Shown: one piece after another, positions 17,330 to 25,961 of the stretch | How the letters are laid out: the number at the start of each line of letters is the position of its first letter | Position numbering within the stretch: the stretch's first letter is position 1 | Origin: Prevotella sp. UBA2444 | GTDB taxonomy: Bacteria; Bacteroidota; Bacteroidia; Bacteroidales; Bacteroidaceae | Reading direction: 5' to 3' | NCBI GenBank assembly: GCA_002342665.1 | Contig: DDQK01000037.1 | Span: 61,114 to 125,113 of the forward strand | Length of the DNA: 64,000 nt | Made by a program: the position numbers and the translations under genes | The notes under the pieces: model-generated | Seen by the model: the letters and a program-made list of their open reading frames with translations, nothing else | Databases searched by the model: none | What the model was told of the DNA's origin: nothing

Positions 17330-20314
17330 TTACGTGGACTGCTGGCCTGCGTCGGCCCAGATGTCGTGCATCTGCTGCTTCAGGCGCGTCTCCTCCTCCT
17401 TGGTGCGCATGAGGATCATCTCCATCTGGATGGTCTCGCCCGTCTGCGGGTCACGGCCGCGCTGGATGAAGCGTCCCTGCGTGTTGAGCACGTCGTGCGG
17501 GTTGAGGGCATAGATCCAGGTGGCCCACTTCGAGAAGGCCGTCAGGCGCAGCGAGAATCGCTTCATGGCATCCTTCACGCCGGGGCAGTCCTTCAGGTAG
17601 GTCTCGTAGACGCTCTTGCGCACCAGCGGACGGTTCACGTTGGGCCCGTCGGGGCTGAAGTAGGTGGTGGCCCACTCCTCGAACTGCGGGCCCATCTCGG
17701 TCTTCAGCTTGCGCTGGATGATGTTCTGCATCGGCGGCAGGATCTTCACCGGCTTCATGGCCAGCGACAGGTAGAACTGCTCGCACTGCATCAGCAGGTT
17801 CAGGTCGGCGTTCCACTCCTCGTCGGTGTAGAAGGAGTCGAAGAGGTTCTTCTGGAAGTCGTCGTAGATGGTGCGGCTCTCCTGGTAGCCGAAGGGGTTC
17901 TCGGCGGTGCGCTGGTGGTAGTAGTCGCTGAAGGTGACGTAGAGCATGCGGGCGTCGCTCGAGGCGTCGAAGTCGCCGGGCACGTAGTTGGTCGAGAAGA
18001 GGAACTTGGGGCTCTCGGCGAAGGGGATGGTGTAGGGCGTGAGGCCCTTGGGGTTGACGCGCATGTCGCCGCTGATCAGGTTGTAGAAGTCCTTCACCGA
18101 CGTGTACTGGTTGATATCCTCGACGCGCACCAGCCGCGTGTATCGGGTCACGTCGGAGAGGGCGTGGGTGTCCTTCTGCAGGTCGAGCACCTTGCCGTCG
18201 AGGGTGGTGATGTCGAGGTGGAGCAGCTGCTTCAGGGCCTCGGTGAAGAATGACTTACCGGAGCGGCCGTTGGCCTCGTTGGTCTCGGCGATGCGGTTGT
18301 CCATCAGGAAGGCGGCCCAGGTGCGGCTGGGACTCTTGTAGGCGTGCAGCAGGTAGCCCAGGGTGAAGAGCTTGTTCACGAGGCACTGCGCCTGTTCGTC
18401 GCGCTGCTGGTCGGTCAGGCTCTCGCCCGCTATCTCGAAGGGGTGCATCTCCAGGTAGGCGCGCTGGGCGTCGGGCGACTGCGGGAACTGCTCCTCGATC
18501 TCCTGGCGCCAGTAGAGGCGGCTGGTATTGATAAGGTAGCCGAAGAGGTGGGAGGACTTCGCGTCTCTGACGGTCAGCCGGAAGCGGGGCGTCTGGCCGT
18601 CGTCCATCGTCTCGCCGGGCACCCACTCGACGCTGAACATCGGCTCCAGCTTGCGGAAGTCGTGGGGGATGACCGTCTGGCTCCAGACGGAGGTCTCCAG
18701 CGAGTGGTCGCGGTAGAGGTGCAGCTCGTAGTCCTCGCCGTGGCAGTGCACGAGGCCGTTCCGGAAGTAGAAGTCCTGCGTGCGGGCCGTGTAGGAGGTG
18801 AAGTCGGGGTCGACGGTGGTCAGCGCCGATAGGTAGGCGGGGGTGAAGGCCACGTCGGTCAGGATCAGGTTCCGTACGCCGTGCTCCAGCCGGATGAGGG
18901 TGTCCTGGCGCAGCGTCTCCGACGGGCAGTCGGGATCCTTGGCGCCCATGGCCCACAGCTGCACGAACTGGCGCACGTCGCGCGGCCGCTTCCTGTAGAC
19001 GATGTTGTTCTTGATGCGTACGATCTGCGGCTCCTGGTCGTTGTCGTCCCTGAGGATGGCGAAGCCGTGCAGGCGGAGGAACTGGTGCAGGCAGGTGGCG
19101 TCGATCTTGTGGCGGCGCTCGCCCGACTTCTCCGAGGTCTTCGTCACCCAGAACTTGGCCTCGACGGCACGGTCCATCAGGTCGAAGTAGTCGTGCATCG
19201 TGGGGTAGTACTGGCACCAGTCGCGGAAGTCCTTCGAGGGGCGCCCGCGGTTGTCCTTCATCTCGCGAAGCGTGTCGGGCAGCCAGCAGGTCTTCATCTC
19301 CATGTACTTCAGCGCCTGTGCCGAGCCCCGTGCGATGCCGGTCTGGTCGAGGTCGGGGATGTTGATCAGTTCGCCGGCATAGCGGATGATGGCCAGGTAG
19401 TCCTGCTGGTCGAGGCGGGCGGTCTCGCTGTTGAGCCACACCGGACAGTCGCCGCGGGCGGCCACGCAGAGGGCGTCGCGCTCACCGGAGCAGAGCACCG
19501 CCCGGTAGTAGCGGGTGACTCCCCGGTCGGCACCGGGGCGGGGGATGTCGCAGAGTTTCTTCGTCTGCCAGTCGTCGTCCTGCTCGCGCTGCTCCTTGTT
19601 CAGCTGCTCGTGGGCCTTGCGCAGCTCGGCCAGCCCGTTGATGTAGTTCTGGGGCTTGGCGCCCTCGGGGAAGTACATGAAGCGCCACTTCTTGTCGGGC
19701 TCGTAGGGGCGGTAGACCTTGTAGAAGCGGTCGGGCTTGCCCTCCTCGGGGTGCTCGATGAAGCACTCGCGCAGGAAGATGGGGAACGAGTCGTTGGAGT
19801 GGAACTCCTTGATGCGGCGGTCCTTCACCTTGCCCAGCCACTCCAGGGCGTGCCAATGGAGCCGCTCGCAGGTGTCGCGGGTCACCATCGGGCCGAGGAT
19901 CTTCAGCTCGCGGTCGGAGAACTCGCGGATCTCGTAGTACCACTGGCCCTCCAGCTCGTCCTCGCGGGCGGCACGCTCCGTCACGCGGGCGAAGTTCTTG
20001 TCGGGCGACAGCTCATCGCGGATGCCGTACTCCTGGGCGATGGCCAGCACCGCCGCGCCGAAGCGGGAGCGGTCCCACCCCTTCAGGCGCATCCAGGCGT
20101 CGATGGCGTTCAGGTCCTCGTCGTCGCCGCCGAAGTCATGGACCACCCAGAGGCCCGCCTTGTTCTGCCGGATGGTGGCCGAGGCGGTCTTCTCGGAGAG
20201 GCGCATCTTGAACTGTTTCTTCGTGTTAACGCAGTCACGGGCCTGCGGATAGAGGTCTAAGAGGATGTCGAGGCCTTGCCTGGTCTCGTCCATCACGCGT
20301 TGTCTGTCAATCAT
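17330..20314 (-). CDS. Phage primase-helicase (TOPRIM plus SF3 helicase)
   Basis: 994 residues. A TOPRIM module is marked by SGERD (276-280) and DLDQTG (321-326), the metal-binding primase residues. A superfamily 3 helicase module follows with Walker A GRSGKS (683-688), VEDIN (731-735) and STN near residue 777. The N-terminal 100 residues may be a zinc-free binding domain. It would prime and unwind phage DNA; the adjacent ATACAGAT repeats are candidate binding sites. The -7 box TATATTTG is at 20344-20351. Confidence 0.85.
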   Translation of the reverse strand: MIDRQRVMDETRQGLDILLDLYPQARDCVNTKKQFKMRLSEKTASATIRQNKAGLWVVHDFGGDDEDLNAIDAWMRLKGWDRSRFGAAVLAIAQEYGIRDELSPDKNFARVTERAAREDELEGQWYYEIREFSDRELKILGPMVTRDTCERLHWHALEWLGKVKDRRIKEFHSNDSFPIFLRECFIEHPEEGKPDRFYKVYRPYEPDKKWRFMYFPEGAKPQNYINGLAELRKAHEQLNKEQREQDDDWQTKKLCDIPRPGADRGVTRYYRAVLCSGERDALCVAARGDCPVWLNSETARLDQQDYLAIIRYAGELINIPDLDQTGIARGSAQALKYMEMKTCWLPDTLREMKDNRGRPSKDFRDWCQYYPTMHDYFDLMDRAVEAKFWVTKTSEKSGERRHKIDATCLHQFLRLHGFAILRDDNDQEPQIVRIKNNIVYRKRPRDVRQFVQLWAMGAKDPDCPSETLRQDTLIRLEHGVRNLILTDVAFTPAYLSALTTVDPDFTSYTARTQDFYFRNGLVHCHGEDYELHLYRDHSLETSVWSQTVIPHDFRKLEPMFSVEWVPGETMDDGQTPRFRLTVRDAKSSHLFGYLINTSRLYWRQEIEEQFPQSPDAQRAYLEMHPFEIAGESLTDQQRDEQAQCLVNKLFTLGYLLHAYKSPSRTWAAFLMDNRIAETNEANGRSGKSFFTEALKQLLHLDITTLDGKVLDLQKDTHALSDVTRYTRLVRVEDINQYTSVKDFYNLISGDMRVNPKGLTPYTIPFAESPKFLFSTNYVPGDFDASSDARMLYVTFSDYYHQRTAENPFGYQESRTIYDDFQKNLFDSFYTDEEWNADLNLLMQCEQFYLSLAMKPVKILPPMQNIIQRKLKTEMGPQFEEWATTYFSPDGPNVNRPLVRKSVYETYLKDCPGVKDAMKRFSLRLTAFSKWATWIYALNPHDVLNTQGRFIQRGRDPQTGETIQMEMILMRTKEEETRLKQQMHDIWADAGQQST

Positions 20315-20370
20315 ATTGCTTCATTTCTTTTCTTTGCCGGATGCAAATATACAGATTTACGGTTATTACG

Positions 20371-20601
20371 CTAAGGACGGCCTGTTTTCAGGGGGGTGAA
20401 GGGGAGCGTGCCTTCACGTTCCACCCACGGCTCCATGCGGTGGAGCGAATAGCAGGCCTGCTTGCGGTGGCGGGCGCGGTCGCGACGGGCCTTCGCCAGC
20501 AGCTCCTCGGTCTTCCAGCGGCTGTGGGGCCTCGAGATGGCCTCGCGCTCGCCCGTCAGCTCGTTCACGGCGGTGATGACGTACTTGGGCTCTCTGCTCA
20601 T
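20371..20601 (-). CDS. Small basic phage protein
   Basis: ATG at 20601 overlaps the stop of the upstream gene (ATGA), giving 76 residues starting MSREPKYVITAVNELTGERE. It is strongly basic (Arg/Lys/His clusters around residues 35-50). The upstream in-frame ATG would overlap the DUF4406 gene further and is less likely. Function unknown. Confidence 0.55.
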   Translation of the reverse strand: MSREPKYVITAVNELTGEREAISRPHSRWKTEELLAKARRDRARHRKQACYSLHRMEPWVEREGTLPFTPLKTGRP

Positions 20602-21041
20602 GGCTCGGCCTCCTTTCCGGCTGTCGGCAGCCATACGTCCTCCGTCTTTTCGCCGTCGTCGCTATAGACTGCGGCATCGGTCGCGCTCTGCCAGAGGCGC
20701 CTGATGCCGGTGGCCATGGCAAAGCTCAGCTCCGTGTTGGCGCCGTTGCTCGCCTCCCAGTCGTCGAGGAAATAGACGGCATCCTTCGTGGCCAGCACCA
20801 TCAGGTCCCTCAGCAGCGCGTAGGCGTAGAACGTCGGGAACTTGCCCTCCAGTATAAGACTGCCGGGCGACAGCTTCTCTTTCTCGTAGTCCCTGCGCAG
20901 GGTCGCCTGCCACCTCTCGTCTGTCGGGTTGAACACGTCGTATCCCTTCGCCCTGAGCATCTCCTCGGCCCGGGCGAACTTCCGGCGGGTGGCATCGCTG
21001 ATCACCTCCTCGCCAATCTTTCCGCTGATATATACTCTCAT
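20598..21041 (-). CDS. DUF4406-type protein
   Basis: 147 residues beginning MRVYISGKI, with FARAEEMLRAKGYDVFNP and VYFLDDWEASNGANTELSFA. This is the pattern of DUF4406, a fold related to nucleoside 2-deoxyribosyltransferases; the Asp-Trp...Ser-Gly-Ala...Glu block is the likely substrate site. Phage copies may act on nucleotides, but activity is not shown here. ATGA overlaps link it to both neighbours. Confidence 0.75.
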   Translation of the reverse strand: MRVYISGKIGEEVISDATRRKFARAEEMLRAKGYDVFNPTDERWQATLRRDYEKEKLSPGSLILEGKFPTFYAYALLRDLMVLATKDAVYFLDDWEASNGANTELSFAMATGIRRLWQSATDAAVYSDDGEKTEDVWLPTAGKEAEP

Positions 21042-21295
21042 AGCAAATCCTTCTCATATAAAAGGTTCGACAATTCCACAGCCTCGTCGAGTAGCTTCAT
21101 TGCCCTTTTCCGCATCATCTCCAGACGCAGAAGACCGTCGTAGTCAAAAAGAAACTCCTCGGCAGTGGAACGCACCAGGTCGCTAAGGCTCCTCTGCAAC
21201 TCGTCACTTGCGGCACAGACCCTGGCCACGTTAGTCTCCGTCTTATCCGACAGCTGCTCGCACTTCGGATTCAGGCATTCTTCAAACTTCTTCAT
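21038..21295 (-). CDS. Small helical phage protein
   Basis: 85 residues (MKKFEECLNPKCEQLSDK...), predicted all-helical, coupled by ATGA overlaps to the genes on both sides. No family recognised. Confidence 0.55.
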   Translation of the reverse strand: MKKFEECLNPKCEQLSDKTETNVARVCAASDELQRSLSDLVRSTAEEFLFDYDGLLRLEMMRKRAMKLLDEAVELSNLLYEKDLL

Positions 21296-21489
21296 AGTTC
21301 ATCAGTCTTGTCATATCCATAGAAGATTATTTTGATATCTTTTCTGTTTCTTATCGACGGCAGCTGCTCTTCCACCCAGGCCACTACCTGCACAAGATCT
21401 ATCTTGAAAAGGGGGTTGAACGGATAGTGCAGCGTCTTGTAGAACCTGCCCCCCCCATCCTTCATGACGTCTATCTTCAGTATCTCCAT
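21292..21489 (-). CDS. Small phage protein
   Basis: From ATG at 21489 the frame gives 65 residues (MEILKIDVMKDGG...); a TTG at 21516 could extend it. Predicted mixed beta/alpha. Its stop overlaps the next start. Function unknown. Confidence 0.5.
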   Translation of the reverse strand: MEILKIDVMKDGGGRFYKTLHYPFNPLFKIDLVQVVAWVEEQLPSIRNRKDIKIIFYGYDKTDEL

Positions 21490-21582
21490 ATCAATCGAAT
21501 TTACAGTGTCAGACAAAGCATCTCGCGCTCTTTTCCATCGGCGGCAACCACCTTGCTCAGCAAGGCTGTTGCCGCAATGTTC

Positions 21583-22122
21583 TTACTCAAATCCCGGAAT
21601 CGTTAGCTGGCGACTGTTAGCCTGGTATTCCTCGAAGGTCATGGCCAGCGCCTTGCTCAGTTCGTTCTCGGCCACCTTCAGCTCGCTCTTGGCGATGCGC
21701 AGCTGCTCCAGCTTCTCGTCGCAGGTCTCCTTGGCCATAGCCACCGCCTTCTCCTTCTTCCGCGAGAAGTCCACACGGCTGAAGAAGTAGTCGTAGAGGA
21801 TGTCGTTGCACTTCTTTTGATACTCCATCAGATTTTCGCGTACCTCCTCCTTCACGTTGTTTGGGTTGATGGAGAAAAGCCACGAGGGGAAGTAACGGAG
21901 CGGCAAGCATACCATCTCATAGGTCTTCCCGTCGGCCCCAGTTGTTGAGCTCAGCCCAATAACTGAACTGTAAAGAGGATGCTCCTTCAGCTTCGCAAAT
22001 TGGCCCGGATAATCCACTCCGAGGATTTCACACACTGGCTTTACGGCCACTAACTGCTCTCTGCCATCAGCCACTACCTGGAGGCTGATGCCGTTGATAA
22101 TTGCTACATTGATTGTACTCAT
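21583..22122 (-). CDS. P22-type phage antirepressor
   Basis: 179 residues. The N-terminal 120 follow the P22 antirepressor N-domain pattern: LVAVKPVCEILGVDYPGQ, then TYEMVCLPLRYFPSWLFSIN and VREN..EYQKKCNDILYDYF. A C-terminal coiled coil follows. Such proteins relieve repression of lytic genes by binding the repressor or DNA. The leader is identical to that of the next gene upstream, and a large hairpin lies just before it, so its synthesis may be controlled by the leader RNA. Confidence 0.8.
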   Translation of the reverse strand: MSTINVAIINGISLQVVADGREQLVAVKPVCEILGVDYPGQFAKLKEHPLYSSVIGLSSTTGADGKTYEMVCLPLRYFPSWLFSINPNNVKEEVRENLMEYQKKCNDILYDYFFSRVDFSRKKEKAVAMAKETCDEKLEQLRIAKSELKVAENELSKALAMTFEEYQANSRQLTIPGFE

Positions 22123-22148
22123 AGTTTGAATAGTTTTGAAAATATAAA
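22123..22148 (-). repeat. Leader repeat directly upstream of the antirepressor ATG
   Basis: The plus-strand string TTTGAATAGTTTTGAAAATA is found here and again at 22540-22559, each time next to a start codon on the minus strand. It probably helps translation initiation or is a duplicated promoter/leader. Confidence 0.65.
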
Positions 22149-22151
22149 TCA

Positions 22152-22213
22152 GGTGCGCCCGGGGGCGTCAACCAAGGCCTACGACTGCCCGCACCAGCAT
22201 CCCCCGGACGCAC
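22152..22213 (-). promoter_or_regulatory. Long GC-rich hairpin before the antirepressor
   Basis: AGGTGCG-CCGGGGG (22152-22166) pairs with CCCCCGG-CGCACCT (22198-22213), with one mismatch, around a 31-bp centre. It ends the upstream gene or folds in the antirepressor leader. No long T run follows, which favours an attenuator-like or stabilising role over a simple terminator. Confidence 0.5.
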
Positions 22214-22220
22214 CTTTGGG

Positions 22221-22536
22221 TCACTCTGAGGGATAGCTGCCTATCGGGTTCAGTTCGGTCATCTCATGCTTCAGGTCGTGACAGAGGCGGTTGATGGCCT
22301 TCCGCTCCTGCTCGATGTCCAGGGCCTCAATCTTCAGGGCTTTCAGGTTGGCCTTGAGCCCTTCTATCTGCACTCCGATTAGCTCCCGCTTGCGGCTTAT
22401 CTCGCGCAGTTTGTCGAGGAACGGGCGGTTCTGCTGCGACTGCCATGCGTTCAGCTGGTTCATGTACCTATCAAACTCCCTTTGGCTACCCACTTTTAGG
22501 GGGGGGGTAAATTTCCCTTAATTCTTTCGTGTCCAT
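22221..22536 (-). pseudogene. Helical phage gene, frameshifted at a C9 tract
   Basis: ATG at 22536 has the same leader as the antirepressor and starts MDTKELREIY, but a run of nine C (minus strand, 22499-22507) leads to a stop 17 codons in. With eight C the frame joins VGSQREFDRYMNQLNAWQ and continues to 22221, giving about 105 residues with a long coiled coil. It may be a phase-variable gene, a read error, or a gene that starts at the GTG at 22493 (90 residues). Confidence 0.6.
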
Positions 22537-22562
22537 AATTTGAATAGTTTTGAAAATATAAT
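22537..22562 (-). repeat. Leader repeat, second copy
   Basis: Same sequence as at 22123-22148, directly upstream of the ATG at 22536. This supports that ATG as the true start of the frameshifted gene. Confidence 0.6.
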
Positions 22563-22582
22563 TATTTACGGGATGTATCTTT

Positions 22583-23263
22583 TCATAATCTCTTGTCTCT
22601 GGTTACTCTCCATAGTTGCTCCAGCGGGGCGTAGTCGATGCCGTCGACCACCAGCCGCATGTCCTTTGGCATGTGCAGGTAATAGTACTCGTTGCCATAG
22701 CGCTTGGTGCGGATGATGCCCTTGCAGAATGCCGTCATGTTCATCACCATACGCCCTGCGGCGACCTTCGTCAGCAGGCAGGCCACGGCCTCGCGGCTGT
22801 AGATGACTGACGTCCGCAAGCCCAGACGGACGGTGTGGCAGGCGTAGTAAATCAGGTGGGGCAGCAGGCTGCGCTCGATGTACTCGGCGAGCGGCGCGAT
22901 GTCGCCCGTCTGGTAGTAGTCGTAGAGCAGCAGCCCCTCCTCGCAGTTCGAGGCAGCCATCTGCTCGTAGCGGGCCGCCATGTCGCGGCGCTGCTCGGCG
23001 CGCAGCCAGTCGGCATCGTGGTCGGTGGGCAGGATGCGCTTGGAGAGTACGGCATTCAGCCAGGTCTCGCAGTCGTAGCGGTTGGAGCTGCGGTGGCGAT
23101 ACTTCTCGCCCTGCACCTGGATCACCGCCTCGTAGCGGTTGTCGGCACGCTGCCCGTCGGGAGCCTGTCCCCTCGAACAACCGTACCGGCCGATGTGACC
23201 CGTGCGCCTCCGCGTGTCCTCGGTCCACTCGTCGACCGTCAGTTGGTAGTGTTCCTTATTCAT
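22583..23263 (-). CDS. Phage early protein, unknown
   Basis: 226 residues starting MNKEHYQLTVDEWTED. A basic N-terminal region carries YEAVIQVQGEKYRHRSSN. The middle is helical with Cys residues, and YYLHMPKDMRLVVDG follows near the end. It overlaps the upstream 70-residue gene by four bases. No family recognised. Confidence 0.55.
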   Translation of the reverse strand: MNKEHYQLTVDEWTEDTRRRTGHIGRYGCSRGQAPDGQRADNRYEAVIQVQGEKYRHRSSNRYDCETWLNAVLSKRILPTDHDADWLRAEQRRDMAARYEQMAASNCEEGLLLYDYYQTGDIAPLAEYIERSLLPHLIYYACHTVRLGLRTSVIYSREAVACLLTKVAAGRMVMNMTAFCKGIIRTKRYGNEYYYLHMPKDMRLVVDGIDYAPLEQLWRVTRDKRL

Positions 23264-23472
23264 ATTCTCTCCTTCTTCTTCCAGTAGACCCTATTCTGGC
23301 GCAGCTTCTCCTGCTTCCACTGCTCGTCCATCATCCGGTGGACGAACCGCATCGCGCCGATCTCATCCAGTGCGTGGCCGAGGTCGGTGACGGGAAGCTC
23401 AGCCAGCTGCTCGCCCGTCAGGGCTATGGGTAGCTTATTCATCCGTGCCGGTCCGTGAAAAACCGTGGCCAT
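23260..23472 (-). CDS. Small phage protein
   Basis: 70 residues with a C-terminal basic helix (MMDEQWKQEKLRQNRVYWKK). The first ATG (23472) gives MATVFHGPARMNKLPIAL; the inner ATG (MNKLPIAL) is also possible. It touches both neighbours, so it belongs to the early operon. Confidence 0.5.
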   Translation of the reverse strand: MATVFHGPARMNKLPIALTGEQLAELPVTDLGHALDEIGAMRFVHRMMDEQWKQEKLRQNRVYWKKKERI

Positions 23473-23729
23473 CAGAATGTCAGGTCGAAGTCCGCGTCGC
23501 GGCGGTAGTCCAGGTACTCGGGACGGCTCACCACCGTGCAGCCCTCCACGTTCGGGTTGATCTCAAAGCTGAATCCGCGGCCCTGCGCGTCCCACATGAC
23601 GTAGGTCAGCTCGCCCATCCGGGCATAGACGGCACCCACGCCGCCGTTGAGCTGGTAGCCGTATTTCAGCACCTCCAGCCCCTGCACGCCCAGTGCCTCG
23701 ATGGCTTGTTCGAAGTCTCTCTTGCTCAT
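23472..23729 (-). CDS. Small phage protein
   Basis: ATG at 23729 gives 85 residues (MSKRDFEQAIEALGVQGLEV...). The long upstream open frame has poor protein character and contains a terminator, so it is excluded. Predicted compact alpha/beta. Function unknown. Confidence 0.5.
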   Translation of the reverse strand: MSKRDFEQAIEALGVQGLEVLKYGYQLNGGVGAVYARMGELTYVMWDAQGRGFSFEINPNVEGCTVVSRPEYLDYRRDADFDLTF

Positions 23730-24028
23730 ATAGTTTTCTTTTTCGTCGGTAGTACTCTTTTCAAAGAGGGCTCCGGAGAGCCCCCGTAAGAAAGCATAGA
23801 CCTGCGGGACTCGCACCCGCCCGGCTGCCTTTTCAGCCGTTTTTCTGATTGTTAATATATAATGCCCTCGCGGGCTTCTTTGTCTCCTGAATCCTGAATA
23901 ACAATCTTGTTTACCTTTCCGCCAAGTACCTATATCTGATCTATGGATAACAAAATTCTTCGAGTGCCGCTGCACACCAGTCTTGCTTATTACATAAATG
24001 ATTAAAAACTCTCTTGCGAGTGGCGTCG
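23730..24028. terminator. Gap with a perfect hairpin terminator
   Basis: CGGCTG (23822-23827) and CAGCCG (23834-23839) form a 6-bp stem followed by TTTTT on the plus strand. A second stem GCGGG/CCCGC lies at about 23796-23812. The pair recalls a tRNA 3' half but does not fit one. The rest of the gap shows nothing convincing. Confidence 0.5.
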
Positions 24029-24604
24029 TCACGTCTGCTGGGGCTTCAGCCGGCCATGGTAGTAGGCGGCCAGCTCCACCGTCGAGCGCAGGCCCAGCTT
24101 CGCCAGGATGTTCCGGCGGTGATGGTCTACCGTCACCTTGGCTATCGACAGCCGCTCGGCGATCTCCCATGACTGCAGACCGTCGGCCAGCAGCGGCAGC
24201 AGCTCCTGCTCGCGGGAGGTGAGACCCGTCGAGAGGGTGGGGCCGCAGATCGTGCCCTCCCACCGGCAGTCGCCGGCACCCATCAGCGGGCACTTCATCT
24301 GCTCGAAGTGCAGCAGGCCGTCGCCGTCGATGTCGAGCGTCTGCGTGTCGTAGTCGCCCAGGTTGCAGCGGATGAAGCGGCTCACCATCTGGAACTCATA
24401 CCAGGCACGGTTGCGCTCCGAGCGGCTGTAGATGTCGCTCAGGGCCTCGAAGGCCTCGGGATAACGGGTGCGGATGAGCGACAGCAGCGTTCCTACAAGG
24501 TCGCGATCCTGCTCCGTGAGCTCTCTCACGGCCACGCCCTGCCGCTTGTACATCACGCACCCGTCGGGCGTCTTGAAGAACTCTATGTTTCGTAAAGTCT
24601 CCAT
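24029..24604 (-). CDS. LuxR-type regulator
   Basis: 191 residues with a C-terminal GerE/LuxR helix-turn-helix (LTSREQELLPLLADGLQSWE, then ERLSIAKVTVDHHRRNILAKLG) at about residues 128-180. The N-terminal domain is unlike response-regulator receivers and may be a ligand or protein sensor. It follows the small HTH gene at 24617 in the leftward early transcript and probably controls early phage genes. Confidence 0.75.
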   Translation of the reverse strand: METLRNIEFFKTPDGCVMYKRQGVAVRELTEQDRDLVGTLLSLIRTRYPEAFEALSDIYSRSERNRAWYEFQMVSRFIRCNLGDYDTQTLDIDGDGLLHFEQMKCPLMGAGDCRWEGTICGPTLSTGLTSREQELLPLLADGLQSWEIAERLSIAKVTVDHHRRNILAKLGLRSTVELAAYYHGRLKPQQT

Positions 24605-24616
24605 GCGAAGGCCTCC

Positions 24617-24829
24617 CTATTTTGCATCGGGGAAGAGTTCCTCCTCCGGTATGTTCAACACGCCGCTGATCGTCTTGCGCTCCAGCTTGTTGGGCGTGGA
24701 GCGTCCGCCAATCCAGTTGTAGATCACCACCTCGCTCTTGCATACGGCTTCGGCAAGCTCCTTGACCTTGCGTCCCTTCTCACTCATCCTCTCAGATGAA
24801 AGACTGTTCATGTAGTCACTGAATACCAT
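24617..24829 (-). CDS. Small HTH regulator, leftward side of the switch
   Basis: 70 residues with a helix-turn-helix of XRE/Cro type: KGRKVKELAEAVCKSEVVIYNW near residues 20-40. It is the first gene of the leftward early transcript and is divergent from two plus-strand regulators, so it may be the Cro-like member of the lysogeny switch. Confidence 0.6.
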   Translation of the reverse strand: MVFSDYMNSLSSERMSEKGRKVKELAEAVCKSEVVIYNWIGGRSTPNKLERKTISGVLNIPEEELFPDAK

Positions 24830-24854
24830 TTTCTAAAACTTTTCGTTAAAAACC

Positions 24855-24918
24855 TTTGTTCATTAAAATAAAATGCCTACCTTTGTATCGGAAATAAACT
24901 AATTCGAGTGCAAAGATA
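24855..24918. promoter_or_regulatory. Divergent promoters of the regulatory switch
   Basis: Plus strand: TTTG (24855-24858), 19-bp spacer, TACCTTTG (24878-24885). Minus strand: TATCTTTG (24911-24918). Both point inward past each other, so the transcripts overlap at their 5' ends and polymerases may interfere. The region is A/T-rich and probably holds the operators. Confidence 0.65.
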
Positions 24919-24997
24919 GTATTTTTATTCTATACAAAAGAGTAATCGTTCTATCTTTAACACTAATTTAACATAATAATAGAGTGTTTACACAACT

Positions 24998-25303
24998 ATG
25001 ACGGGAAAAGAGTTGCAGACTATCATCATCCGCTCAGGAAAGACCCAGAAGGAACTCGCCGAGAAGCTGGGGATGCATCCCACCCAGTGGCGTACCTATT
25101 TCGGGCAGGACGACATAAAGTCAGGCATCATAGAGAAGGTGGCCGGACTGCTTGGGGTCACCATGGCCGAAATGTACGGGGAGGAGGGGAGTCAGGGCGA
25201 CTCTCGCCTCATGGAGATGATCCAGTCGCGTGACCGCCAGCTCGACAAGAGCCAGGAGCAGATCGACAGGCTCATCCGCATCATAGAGAAGATGAAACAA
25301 TAA
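24998..25303 (+). CDS. XRE-family regulator, likely phage repressor part
   Basis: 101 residues: an HTH of XRE type at 1-60 (LQTIIIRSGKTQKELAEKLG, then MHPTQWRTYFG) and a C-terminal coiled coil (QSRDRQLDKSQEQIDRLIRI). Coiled-coil dimerisation behind the HTH is common among phage and Bacteroides repressors. It is cotranscribed with the next, similar gene eight bases downstream. Confidence 0.7.
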   Translation: MTGKELQTIIIRSGKTQKELAEKLGMHPTQWRTYFGQDDIKSGIIEKVAGLLGVTMAEMYGEEGSQGDSRLMEMIQSRDRQLDKSQEQIDRLIRIIEKMKQ

Positions 25304-25310
25304 CAGCCGC

Positions 25311-25961
25311 ATGGACGGAAGGAAACTTGAAAAGATACTGCAGCAGACAGGCAAGACGGAGCTCCAGATATCCGAACTGCTCGGGATGGATGCCAGCCGG
25401 CTGAGGAAGTTCTTCAGCATGGACGATGTGCCGACGGGGCTTATAGAGAGCCTGTCGGCATCGCTGCATCTCCCCGTCGGATTCTTCTTCGGAACGGAGA
25501 ATGCGGGGGTCTGCAGCAATATTGTAGTAGACCGGGGGGTGACGGAACTGCCATTCACGCCGCTGGAGCTCGATCTTCCCCTGAACGATGGCGAGAAGGT
25601 GCGCTATATGGCTGCCGCCATCATCGATGACCATTTGGAACTGGACACCTACCCGATGGAGAGAATGGCCAGCTTCGAGTGGCCGGCAGACAAGGAGACC
25701 GCTTTCTTCGTCTTCAGGAACGAAAAGGAGTGCTTGATCCGTCATTTCGGCAAGGCCCGCTCCAGTTGCAGCAGTGTGTTGATGGGCGACGCTGGCTTTC
25801 ATATCGGCATGGAATCCCTCCCCTCATGCAAAATCTGCCTCTATAAGGAGGGCCGCAAAGTGGCCGACGTTCCCGTCTTGGAACTCGACAGGTTCTGCGA
25901 TGCACTTTACTTTATCTGGGAAGAGTATCGCCAGCGACTGCTTTCCACCACTGTCAAATAA
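25311..25961 (+). CDS. Two-domain regulator with XRE-like N-terminus
   Basis: 216 residues. Residues 1-60 resemble the preceding gene's HTH (KTELQISELLGMDASRLRKF) and suggest duplication of the DNA-binding domain. Residues 70-216 form a separate beta-rich domain that could sense a signal or oligomerise. It ends at a strong terminator and is a good candidate for the lysogenic repressor. Confidence 0.6.
   Translation: MDGRKLEKILQQTGKTELQISELLGMDASRLRKFFSMDDVPTGLIESLSASLHLPVGFFFGTENAGVCSNIVVDRGVTELPFTPLELDLPLNDGEKVRYMAAAIIDDHLELDTYPMERMASFEWPADKETAFFVFRNEKECLIRHFGKARSSCSSVLMGDAGFHIGMESLPSCKICLYKEGRKVADVPVLELDRFCDALYFIWEEYRQRLLSTTVK

Noticed and set aside
23790..23842. tRNA-like 3' half (T-arm-like GCGGG-TGCGAGT-CCCGC and an adjacent hairpin, minus strand)
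   Set aside because: The T loop lacks the invariant TTC, the other hairpin does not have a 7-base anticodon loop, and no D arm or matching acceptor strand is found. The hairpin with its T run fits a plus-strand terminator better.
178..24600. Many long open frames antisense or shifted to phage genes
   Set aside because: They result from high G+C, have Arg/Ala/Pro/His-rich or Val/Leu-rich translations and lie opposite genes with clear domains.
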